Assembly (NCBI RefSeq): GCF_004339725.1
Contig: NZ_SMGK01000003.1
Span: 255,380-319,379 of the forward strand
DNA from: Acidipila rosea
GTDB taxonomy: Bacteria; Acidobacteriota; Terriglobia; Terriglobales; Acidobacteriaceae
Reading direction: 5' to 3'
DNA length: 64,000 nucleotides
The translations under genes and the position numbers were made by a program. Below are positions 51,572-59,582 of the stretch, in pieces (the stretch's first letter is position 1; every line of letters begins with the position of its first letter). A model generated the notes under the pieces. The model was not told where the DNA came from and made no database searches. It worked only from the letters and a program-made list of their open reading frames with translations.

Positions 51572-51731
51572 CAGCTTCATTCCTTTCACCCCCCAGAGAA
51601 ATTACTTCATTGCCTACTGCAATTGATTCATGAATTTACGGATATTCTCCGCGTTTTCCAGGGCATTACCATAACTCTAGCGATTAAGCTTCCAAAGTTG
51701 CAACTCTCGGCCTTTACTCCCCGGAATTTTG

Positions 51732-53735
51732 CTAAGAACGCTCAAAGAGGCGCTCCAGTTCATCTTCTGCACTACGGGTTAGATGCCGAATAAGGTTTCG
51801 CGCATACCTGGTGAGAGTGAGAGGATTGGTTCTATACCAGCAACAGCGCGTCATTCTCGGCGACAATCCGCACACAAAGCGAAGACGATCCATTTTGTCC
51901 CCGAGCACAGCCGCGACTAAACGGTGGTTTCCATCGAGTATCGTCAACGGATCAGCCTGATTCTGGCCGATCAAAACTACCGCGCCCGGCATAGCATCGT
52001 TCTGAAGGAGCCGTTCCCGGATCGCGGCGATCTTTGCTACGAACGGATCGTCTGCTGCCTGCTCCTGTCTGCTTCGTATACGATCCACTACTTGTTTGAT
52101 GGCAAAATTCGCCCTTGCGATTTTCAGCCATTGGGCCCGGGGAAATACGCGTATCTGCTCCAGGTCCGATGCCTGCACTTCTACCTCGAACCAATCGGTA
52201 TCCAGAGGCAGCTCTTTCCACAGAGAGCGGTGACGCAGGAAGAGCAAGGCACGTCTCTTCGCATTCTCGCTATCGCTCTCAAGATTGGGTTCGCGGACGA
52301 TGGTGTGAAGCACTTCGGAATATTCCCGATATGCCACATTCTCGAAATCGCTCTTCAGGAACTCTGCGATGACCTCATCCTCGGAAATGCGGCGGATGAA
52401 GCGGATTGAGCGTGAGTTTGGCTTGCCTGCTGCATTCGAATTGCGTACGGCATCGATGATTGCCGGTACGCCGACGAGAATCAGCAGGACAACCATGAGG
52501 ACCAGTTGCACCATGATGACCTGTTGGAGGGAGTTATGGAACTTGCAGATGCCTGCGATCAGCACGCCGCTGAATGCCAGCTGAAGCCAGCTGGTATTGG
52601 CGATCTTGTATGACATCTCGTACGTGATGAAAACGACGCTCAGCGAATAGATAACGGTTGTGACGGCGTAGAGCGAGAGAAGATACGGAAATCCATAATG
52701 ACCGGGCAGCTGAAAACCAGAACCGAAGAATGTTGCCCAGACCCATGCAGGGGTGATGCGCAGACCGATAGCCAATACGGAACCGATGCCCAGCACCAGC
52801 AGCAGTGAAGTTGAAATGAGTGAGAGATTCCTCTTTTCTCCCTCTCGCATTCCCGCTACAAGGGGGAACATACTATTCACGACTGCAGAAGAAAATCCGA
52901 AGATGACACGTCCGACCATGGCGACAGCAGCGTAGAGCCCCGCGGCTGTGGGCGAGAAAAAATGCTTCACAAGCACGATGTCGCAATTGTTGATGAGCAC
53001 TTGCCCGGCGAAAAAAACCATCGCCTGGCCGACTTCAAGGAAGCCGCGTCTGAAGGTGACCGGGTTGGGGACGCGCGCAGCCAGGCGCGGCGCAATAGCT
53101 AAATAGGCTACCGCTATCGCTGCGGAGTTGGCTGCGATGACGCCTATGACTCCGAAGCCAAGCATAACCATGAGCAGCGATCCGACAAAGCGGACGGCTC
53201 CCTCAAGAACAAGATTGGTGGCTAGGCTGCGGAACCCATATGCGCCCTGGATGTATCCTCTGCGGCTGCCAAGAGGGACATAAAATGCAGCGCCAACAGC
53301 GAGAAGTACGACCAGCAGAGGGCTGGGGAGATTGAGATAATCGGTAAGGCCGCGCTGAAAGAGGAACAGGCCGAATGCGACCATCCCACCGCATGCCCAT
53401 GCTGCGCGATGGAAGTCCCGATAAACTGCGCTTTTGTGTTCCTCTGAGTCCTGCTGTGCCACAACTTTCGCGGCAATGATCTGAAACGAGAGCGTCACCG
53501 CTGAAATAAGTGTCAGCAGTGTGTAAACAGCGGTAGCATGCCCAAAACCTTTAGGGCCAAGGAAGCGGGCGACCGCCACGTTATAGGCGAGGTTGATCGC
53601 AGTGGTCAGGCTTGAACCGGAGAGCAGCACAACGCTTCCCGACACAATACGAGCCTGTAATGTTTTTGTTTTATTACTGCTTAACACGTCCAAGGATCTC
53701 CAGCTCTCACCGATGCGCCCAGTTTGTTTAGCCAC
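51732..53735 (-). CDS. polysaccharide flippase fused to a C-terminal ParB-like domain
   Basis: 667 residues. Residues about 25-440 form a 12-14 helix oligosaccharide flippase of the MOP type (VARFLGPKGFGHATAVY near the N terminus). After a basic linker with SRSIRFIRRIS, residues about 460-667 are soluble and include ILDGNHRLVAAVLGDKMDRL (600s), the DGxHR motif of ParB/sulfiredoxin-like domains. The fusion is in one frame with no sign of a frameshift. The soluble part may sense or use nucleotide. The GTG at 53735 lacks a good site; the GTG at 53687, with GGAG 10 bp upstream, is an alternative. Confidence 0.8.
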   Translation of the reverse strand: MAKQTGRIGESWRSLDVLSSNKTKTLQARIVSGSVVLLSGSSLTTAINLAYNVAVARFLGPKGFGHATAVYTLLTLISAVTLSFQIIAAKVVAQQDSEEHKSAVYRDFHRAAWACGGMVAFGLFLFQRGLTDYLNLPSPLLVVLLAVGAAFYVPLGSRRGYIQGAYGFRSLATNLVLEGAVRFVGSLLMVMLGFGVIGVIAANSAAIAVAYLAIAPRLAARVPNPVTFRRGFLEVGQAMVFFAGQVLINNCDIVLVKHFFSPTAAGLYAAVAMVGRVIFGFSSAVVNSMFPLVAGMREGEKRNLSLISTSLLLVLGIGSVLAIGLRITPAWVWATFFGSGFQLPGHYGFPYLLSLYAVTTVIYSLSVVFITYEMSYKIANTSWLQLAFSGVLIAGICKFHNSLQQVIMVQLVLMVVLLILVGVPAIIDAVRNSNAAGKPNSRSIRFIRRISEDEVIAEFLKSDFENVAYREYSEVLHTIVREPNLESDSENAKRRALLFLRHRSLWKELPLDTDWFEVEVQASDLEQIRVFPRAQWLKIARANFAIKQVVDRIRSRQEQAADDPFVAKIAAIRERLLQNDAMPGAVVLIGQNQADPLTILDGNHRLVAAVLGDKMDRLRFVCGLSPRMTRCCWYRTNPLTLTRYARNLIRHLTRSAEDELERLFERS

Positions 53736-53908
53736 GCAGAGGTCAGCATGGGCAGCCGGATTCGCTCAGAGACACAGAAGATAGAAGATCTGTAGCGCGG
53801 CTCATATGAAAGGATGCAAGTCCAACTACTGTGGCTGCTTGTATTGGATAATAGTGCGGCCGTCGCGACAACCTGAACGATTCCGTTATGCTTCTAAGTG
53901 GTAACCCT

Positions 53909-54913
53909 ATGTTAGTTCGTGCAAGCACTGCATTCCTCTCAATATTTCTGTTGTTCCACGGATGTTCCAGCCCATCGCAACCAGTCCAGTTGAAATATAA
54001 AGCGACAGGCGGATCACCGGAACTGCTGGCAGTCTACGAAGCGTGGTTCGGACAGCCCAACCACATGTCCGTTAGCTATTCGTCCCATGATCCCGAGGTC
54101 ATCCGAAAGCAGATTCACAAAGCTAAAGAGATGGGAATCTCCGGTTTCGTGGTGGACTGGTTTGGAGATCGGTCGCCGTACATCGATCAGAACTACGCGC
54201 TCGTGCAGGGCCTTGCCGCGAAGAACAAGTTTCACGTGGCAATGATGTACGACGAGACCAGCCAGGAAGAAGGCGCGACAGATGAGGTGATCGCGGATTT
54301 CACGATGTTCCATGACACCTACCTCACGCCGAAGGCGCCTGGGCATGATGCATACCTTACCTACCAGGGCCGTCCCGTAATATTTATTTTTCCGAATGGC
54401 GGACATACGGATTGGAGCAAGGTTCGAAATGTGGTGAACAAGTGGAACCCCGCGCCGCTGCTGATCCAGGAAAACCTGCCGGGACAATATGCCGATGCCT
54501 TTGACGGATTCTATCCGTGGATCAATCCGGGGCCGAAAAAGTGGGCGCCTGACGGCAGCAACTGGGGAGATCAATACCTCACCGACTTTTATCAGACGAT
54601 GGGGGCGAAATACCCTGACAAGATTATTGTCGGCGGAGCATGGGCACAGTTTGACGACAGCAAGGCGTCGTGGAGCCTGAACAGGCATATCTCGGCGCGC
54701 TGCGGGCAAACCTTCAAAGACACGTTCAGTCTCTGGAAGAAATTCTTTCCGGCAGATCAGATCATTCCCTTCATGCTGGTCGAGACCTGGAATGACTATG
54801 AAGAGGGATCTGCGATTGAACCGGGCATTCCTGCCTGTGGAGATCAGTCCCCGCCAAAATCCCTGAAGAAGCTGGAGAAGAGCGCGCCGACGGAGGCTTC
54901 CGCAGGCAAGTAG
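53909..54913 (+). CDS. exported GH99/GH71-like glycosidase, possible lipoprotein
   Basis: 334 residues. A hydrophobic signal (residues 8-16) ends in FHGC19, a non-standard lipobox. The rest resembles the GH99/GH71-type glycosidase clan: YEAWFGQPNH, AKEMGISGFVVDWFGDR, and ETWNDYEEGSAIEPG holding likely catalytic acids. Such enzymes cleave mannans or alpha-glucans; here a surface polysaccharide from the same locus may be the target. The ATG at 53888 is an alternative start. It is alone on its strand, divergent to the flippase fusion, and followed by a terminator. Confidence 0.7.
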   Translation: MLVRASTAFLSIFLLFHGCSSPSQPVQLKYKATGGSPELLAVYEAWFGQPNHMSVSYSSHDPEVIRKQIHKAKEMGISGFVVDWFGDRSPYIDQNYALVQGLAAKNKFHVAMMYDETSQEEGATDEVIADFTMFHDTYLTPKAPGHDAYLTYQGRPVIFIFPNGGHTDWSKVRNVVNKWNPAPLLIQENLPGQYADAFDGFYPWINPGPKKWAPDGSNWGDQYLTDFYQTMGAKYPDKIIVGGAWAQFDDSKASWSLNRHISARCGQTFKDTFSLWKKFFPADQIIPFMLVETWNDYEEGSAIEPGIPACGDQSPPKSLKKLEKSAPTEASAGK

Positions 54914-54937
54914 CAAGGAAGATTGGAATCGTTTCAG

Positions 54938-54974
54938 GCGCAGGCCTCGATTTTTTCGAGACCTGCGCTTTTTA
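54938..54974 (+). terminator. rho-independent terminator after glycosidase gene
   Basis: GCGCAGGCCTCGA (54938-54950) pairs with TCGAGACCTGCGC (54956-54968), with one weak pair, around a TTTTT loop and followed by TTTTTATT. It lies 24 bp after the stop. Confidence 0.85.
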
Positions 54975-55053
54975 TTGATCCTCGGCTCTCTATACGAGGA
55001 GCTCCGCACGTGCGAGGGTGCACACGAAGGAGACAGCTCGCAGCAGGTGGAGA

Positions 55054-55551
55054 TCATTTTGCTGCTGCCTGGAAGATACGCACGCTCCATCGCACATCGG
55101 AGGGTGTGAGTACGACGACATAGCGAGTCTCAATCCGTTTCGTCGCCAGGATCTTATCGTGATCGAGAACCTGCTCGTCATATCCGACGTTGTCGATCAT
55201 CTGGATCGATAACCCTTCCGGCGAGTAGAACACGATCTGAAGATCATGCGTGCGGTCCTGGTAGCGGGTGTGAATTCCCAGCTTAGCCTGTTGATCGATG
55301 GTTGCTGCCAGCTTTTCGCGAGCAGTCCCGACGAAATCCGGACTCAGAAGTTCCGGCTGATTGAGATCGAACGCCGAGCGAAGACTCTTCCACGACTGGA
55401 GGTAGTCGCGAATGACCGCCGCCTCTGTCTGCTTCTCCAGCGGACGGGACCCCTGCAGCTCGGGTGGTTTCACCTGCACGGTCGGCTGATCTGCAAGGGC
55501 GGCCAGTGGGAGTGCAAGGGCGCAGCTCATGACCAGGATGCGCTTGATCAT
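55054..55551 (-). CDS. hypothetical exported protein
   Basis: 165 residues with a signal peptide (hydrophobic 5-19, ALA-DQ). A predicted helical middle (VIRDYLQSWKSLRSAFDLN) and a beta-rich end (YVVVLTPSDVRWSVRIFQA) resemble an NTF2-like or DUF4440-like small domain, but this is only a guess. The start at 55551 overlaps the stop of the upstream gene (ATGA), which fixes the start. It is the last gene of a four-gene overlapped operon. Confidence 0.65.
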   Translation of the reverse strand: MIKRILVMSCALALPLAALADQPTVQVKPPELQGSRPLEKQTEAAVIRDYLQSWKSLRSAFDLNQPELLSPDFVGTAREKLAATIDQQAKLGIHTRYQDRTHDLQIVFYSPEGLSIQMIDNVGYDEQVLDHDKILATKRIETRYVVVLTPSDVRWSVRIFQAAAK

Positions 55552-56423
55552 TTTCCTCCCCCCCATCGAATCTCATTGCCGGCCACAACGCCACTTGCGA
55601 CGGATATTTTTGCTCCGGGATAAGCTGGCATATCGACACGCGCAATGCCCTGCTTGATTGGGACATCGACCGTGGATTGCTGGTCATTGTAGGTTTCGGT
55701 GAAGGTGACAATCGTGCCATCCGGGATGGGGTTGCCGCTGCAGTCGTGCACGGGCGCAGTCTGCACTGTCACCTTTCCATTATTGGGCCGCGCGGTAATC
55801 GTGAGCCCGCATGGATCCCCGGGGACCTGGTCAATGACTCGCGTGCTCGACACTCCTGCGATGCGCGCCACGAACTTGGCCGGGCCTTCTTTTGCCGCTG
55901 AATCCATCGTGGTCCATGCCACGCCATTCCGCGTGGTGATGGTATGTGACTGCATGGTGCCGGAAGCGTTGGCCAGCTCGAGAGAAACCGGCAGCGGCGT
56001 GGTGATCAGGTTGTGGTAGGTATCAAAGACGTATACCGCGCCGCTGATTCCTCCGCGGATGCCGACAGGCAGGCGAGAGGGCTTCGCCAGAAAGCCCAGC
56101 GTCTCAGGCTGAGGCGCTGGCGAGACGTAGAACCCGGCAGATTCCGTGGAGGCGCCGTTCACCAGGATGGCCAGATATTCGCCGGCGTTGTAGAGCGCTC
56201 CAGCGGGAAACATGGTCGCTTCCCCCATCTGCACATCCCGCCGGATTGCCTGCCCCTGCCCGACGATATACAAAACGGCTTTGCCACTCCCGGCGGTCGG
56301 GATGGAAAAGGCGCTTCCGGCGGTGACGCTCGGAGGCAGGCTCATGTGAACGCTCTGCGCTGGCGCCATGGAGACGGCAGCCAGCGCGAGCCCGATCAGC
56401 AACGATGGATATCTCCGCCTCAC
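55548..56423 (-). CDS. hypothetical exported beta-rich (Ig-like) protein
   Basis: 291 residues with a signal peptide (hydrophobic 7-20, PAQ-SV). The rest is rich in beta strands with Ig/invasin-like turns (GISGAVYVFDTYHNLITTPL; PIPDGTIVTFTETYND). Two cysteines, in GDPCGL and HDCSGN, could form a disulfide. It overlaps both neighbours by 4 bp. No family was assigned; a structural or binding role at the cell surface is inferred from the fold impression. Confidence 0.65.
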   Translation of the reverse strand: MRRRYPSLLIGLALAAVSMAPAQSVHMSLPPSVTAGSAFSIPTAGSGKAVLYIVGQGQAIRRDVQMGEATMFPAGALYNAGEYLAILVNGASTESAGFYVSPAPQPETLGFLAKPSRLPVGIRGGISGAVYVFDTYHNLITTPLPVSLELANASGTMQSHTITTRNGVAWTTMDSAAKEGPAKFVARIAGVSSTRVIDQVPGDPCGLTITARPNNGKVTVQTAPVHDCSGNPIPDGTIVTFTETYNDQQSTVDVPIKQGIARVDMPAYPGAKISVASGVVAGNEIRWGGGK

Positions 56424-57553
56424 AGAGAGCTCCCCGAACTGTAGGTCGCTACCACTGTTCGCTGATTCGTGATCTTTTTCGCAAGGTCCTCAGGAATCGC
56501 AATGTGGAAGGCGACCGGCGTCTGCGGCTGGAGCGCACGATCGATGTATTGACCGCCGACCCAGACCAGCTGCCCATTTTTGTCGTAGAAGGTGGAGAGC
56601 ACGTGCGCAATATTGACGACCTGCCCGCTCTGGTTGGAGAGCTGGCCGGTGAGTGAAGCGCCGGGAGCAGGATTGAATTTTTGATCCTGCACCTCGATCA
56701 CGGGGTCTGCCGATGCAGAGACGAGGACCGAGAGAGGCTGCATGCGAATGCTGCCAACCTGCGACAGATCCACATCAGGGAATCGAATGACAAAGGGAGT
56801 GACCTGCTTGGGCAGGAGCGTGTGCGAGATCATGTCGAAGCTACCTTCACTCGCGAGGGGAGAGCCATTCTTCGCAAGCAGCGTAGCCCGAACCGACACG
56901 AAGGCCGGCACGACATCTTCATTCAGGAGCTCGCCCATGACGACGACGCCCTCAGCGCGGTTCACGGGATGCATGTCGATGATGCGTACATGCGGAGCCT
57001 CCACATCCTGCGATCCCCAGTCGTCGCCTGCGCCGCGATAGATCACGTCCCAGCGCAGATAGTTCACCGGGATCACTTGCGGGGGCACGTGCTGCTCCTT
57101 GACCAGGGGCCAATCCACGGCCCAGTGATCGCCGCTCTTGACCACGCGCAGGTCGCGCGTGTCTTGAAAGGTGCCGACTACCGTCGACCACCGCAGCTTC
57201 ATTCTCATCTCGGCATCGGTCGCGGACTGGTGGAGCGGCTGCACTTCAAAGCTGTCCAGGGTTGCATAGGTCCGAAGGCTGAGCGCGTATCCCGTCAGAT
57301 CGTGGAGGAATTCCGGCTCAGTGAATTCGGCCTTGTTGGAGAGGCTTTCGTAAGCTTTTTCCCAGGCGAGCAGACGAATCTGAGTCCCAAGATTTTCCAC
57401 CGCTTCTTCAGGAGTAGACGATGGACGCAGCAGGCCTTCTTTTCCTCCACCCGCATAAAAGACTGCAGCCTTGACGGGCCACACTGTACCGACAGCCACG
57501 AGTACGACGGTGGCAGCGGCAAGAACCAGAGCGAGAAGATTTCCCTTGTTCAC
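56420..57553 (-). CDS. hypothetical membrane-anchored exported protein
   Basis: 377 residues. An N-terminal hydrophobic helix (residues 7-29) anchors or exports it. The middle (EEAVENLGTQIRLLAWEKAYESL, split after residue 68) is helical, and the remainder is beta-rich with FxLxG-type strands resembling FxLYD/DUF-type domains. It overlaps the membrane protein gene upstream and the Ig-like gene downstream by 4 bp each. Function unknown; it may assist the GT-C-like partner. Confidence 0.65.
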   Translation of the reverse strand: MNKGNLLALVLAAATVVLVAVGTVWPVKAAVFYAGGGKEGLLRPSSTPEEAVENLGTQIRLLAWEKAYESLSNKAEFTEPEFLHDLTGYALSLRTYATLDSFEVQPLHQSATDAEMRMKLRWSTVVGTFQDTRDLRVVKSGDHWAVDWPLVKEQHVPPQVIPVNYLRWDVIYRGAGDDWGSQDVEAPHVRIIDMHPVNRAEGVVVMGELLNEDVVPAFVSVRATLLAKNGSPLASEGSFDMISHTLLPKQVTPFVIRFPDVDLSQVGSIRMQPLSVLVSASADPVIEVQDQKFNPAPGASLTGQLSNQSGQVVNIAHVLSTFYDKNGQLVWVGGQYIDRALQPQTPVAFHIAIPEDLAKKITNQRTVVATYSSGSSL

Positions 57554-59301
57554 GAGATCATCCTCCCCGAGTTGAGATCTTCAGGCGTGGTAGATGGATC
57601 CTCATCCTGCCAGCCTCGTCTCCGCTTTTCCGGGATGAGCACAACCAGGATTGCGAGGAGGCTGCTGCCGAAGGGGAGCGTGCCCCACATGACGCCCTGC
57701 CAGTGAGGTGGCATCTGCGATGCGTTCATCGGGGTGGCCGGGGGTACGCCATCTTTGCCCCATACGGTGATGGTCTTGTCATCGAGTTCGTCTACCTTGC
57801 GCCAGCCGGCAAAGTACAGAAGCGGCTCATAGTAGGGATCGCGGACGATTACCCACTTCAACCCATAGCGGTCGGAGTGAGCCAGCATTGCGCGGAGCGA
57901 GTCGAGACCCGGCTTGGCGAAGTATTTGGCGCTGGTGAGCGCGGCTCCGCCATAGCGGGTAAGCTCCGGGAGCATGCGCGAGGAGTTGGATTCGCCATCG
58001 ACGCTGCTTGCATCTGTCATGATCGCCAGGCGGGATAGCTTGTTGCCGAATCCCAGGGTGATGTAGCGGTAATTGTCGTGGCCGTCGCGATTGAGCCACT
58101 GGGCAACAGAGTCCACTTTGAAGTTGGCAGCGTCGGCCGGGCGAAAGGTGGACCACGCAACGGCGAGCGCGCAGGAGAGAGACGCCAGCAGTGTCAGCGG
58201 CACGATGGCCCGCATCCGGAAACGATCGACAAGCTCCGCGACGAGCAGGCCAAGGATTGGCAACGCGAGGAGAGTCGCCCAGTAACTGAAGCGCTCAAAG
58301 GTCAGAACTTCAAAGGCGCGGCCCAGGAGCACGCGGGCAACGGGCGTTGTGCCGCCGAGGCCGATCATGAAGGTGACCCAGAAGCCCAGCAGAAGCGGAC
58401 GAAGCCGGACCACCTTGGCTCCACGCAGGATGATGAAGGGCAGAGCAAGAATCAGAGCGCCGTAGGGAACGATGAAGTAGTTCACGCCCCATTGCGGGCT
58501 GAGGATGTAATTCGCGCGGCTGGGGTGAGGAATGGGAGTCTGCGTGATTGGGTAGCGGATCAGGCCGATCCAGAACGGCAGCAGAACGACGGCAATCGCG
58601 GCGCCCACCAGCAGCACGATCATGACGGTGCGCATCACCAGCGCTGAGGCAGAGGAGTTCTCATCATCTTTGCGATCCATGAGCGCCAGCACGATGACGG
58701 GCAGGGCAAACAGCATGGAGCCGAAGATCAGCGTCGCATGGTGCGCTGCGGCAGCGGCTGTAAACAGGACAACGGCCTTGAGAAACGAGCGCCATTTGCC
58801 GTAGCGGATCCAATCGTAAAAATAGGGGAGCGCGTTGAGGTAGATCGGGGCGGCTGCGGTGGTGCTGAGCTGGCCGGCTGAATAGACGAGGAAGCACTCC
58901 GAGCTGAGGAGAACACTTGCGAGGGCGGCGAAGGAGGCAGCGCGCGGGCTCACCCACAGCATCGAGAAGCGGTAAACGCCTACGACCAGAAGCAGAATCG
59001 CGGCGAACTGCACCGCCATGTAAGCCATATTCAGACCGAGAACCCAGGAGACGATGGCGACCCATTGCTGCGGCAGCGGCGGATAGGTGGTCTGAGAGAA
59101 GCCTGCAAACCATTTCGCGTTCCACGGATTGAACCAGTGATGAACGTAATGGGAGGCAAAAAAGATATGAAAGTTTGTATCGTACGACTTTAACGGTAGC
59201 TGCATAAGAAGCAGCGGCAGATGTACCCCGACCGCCGCCAAGAGGATGAAGCTCAAAGGGATCGGTCGTGAAGCTGTAGCAACTGACTCAAATTTGCGCA
59301 A
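57550..59301 (-). CDS. multi-pass membrane protein, GT-C/PTPS-related type
   Basis: 583 residues with about 11-13 membrane helices followed by an extracytoplasmic region (about 400-530) and a last helix near the C terminus. The loop after helix 1 has SYDTNFHIFFASHYVHHW, an acidic/His pattern seen in GT-C lipid-linked-sugar glycosyltransferases and the PTPS-related membrane protein family. It heads the four-gene overlapped operon. A role in adding sugars outside the cytoplasm for the surface polysaccharide is inference. About 280 bp separate it from the divergent export gene. Confidence 0.65.
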   Translation of the reverse strand: MRKFESVATASRPIPLSFILLAAVGVHLPLLLMQLPLKSYDTNFHIFFASHYVHHWFNPWNAKWFAGFSQTTYPPLPQQWVAIVSWVLGLNMAYMAVQFAAILLLVVGVYRFSMLWVSPRAASFAALASVLLSSECFLVYSAGQLSTTAAAPIYLNALPYFYDWIRYGKWRSFLKAVVLFTAAAAAHHATLIFGSMLFALPVIVLALMDRKDDENSSASALVMRTVMIVLLVGAAIAVVLLPFWIGLIRYPITQTPIPHPSRANYILSPQWGVNYFIVPYGALILALPFIILRGAKVVRLRPLLLGFWVTFMIGLGGTTPVARVLLGRAFEVLTFERFSYWATLLALPILGLLVAELVDRFRMRAIVPLTLLASLSCALAVAWSTFRPADAANFKVDSVAQWLNRDGHDNYRYITLGFGNKLSRLAIMTDASSVDGESNSSRMLPELTRYGGAALTSAKYFAKPGLDSLRAMLAHSDRYGLKWVIVRDPYYEPLLYFAGWRKVDELDDKTITVWGKDGVPPATPMNASQMPPHWQGVMWGTLPFGSSLLAILVVLIPEKRRRGWQDEDPSTTPEDLNSGRMIS

Positions 59302-59428
59302 AGTGCCCTCTTGAAAAGACCTGTGATTCTAAAACTGCCGAGGCTGGTTGTCTCTAGTAACTCTACAGGCTAGTGGCCTTGGTAACTTTCCCAGATCACG
59401 CAATTGCGTAAAATGGAGGTCTTAGGCA

Positions 59429-59542
59429 ATGAAGACTCAGACCGTAGATATCCTAGGCACGTATGCGGCCAACTCGTCTGGAGCTCTCTGCATCGGAAAG
59501 CAATACATTTCTATCGATCGCTACCTGCGTTCTTTAAATTGA
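59429..59542 (+). CDS. candidate small protein, 37 aa
   Basis: An ATG at 59429 with GGAGG 9 bp upstream opens a 37-codon frame ending in TGA at 59540-59542, reading MKTQTVDILGTYAANSSGAL and so on to RYLRSLN. It lies in the leader of the large export gene, 40 bp before its start, and could be a leader peptide or a small secreted product. No family was recognised; the strong ribosome binding site is the only positive sign. Confidence 0.35.
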   Translation: MKTQTVDILGTYAANSSGALCIGKQYISIDRYLRSLN

Positions 59543-59582
59543 AGTACCTCGGTTTTTTTAGTGGATATGTTGGTGGTTCCTT

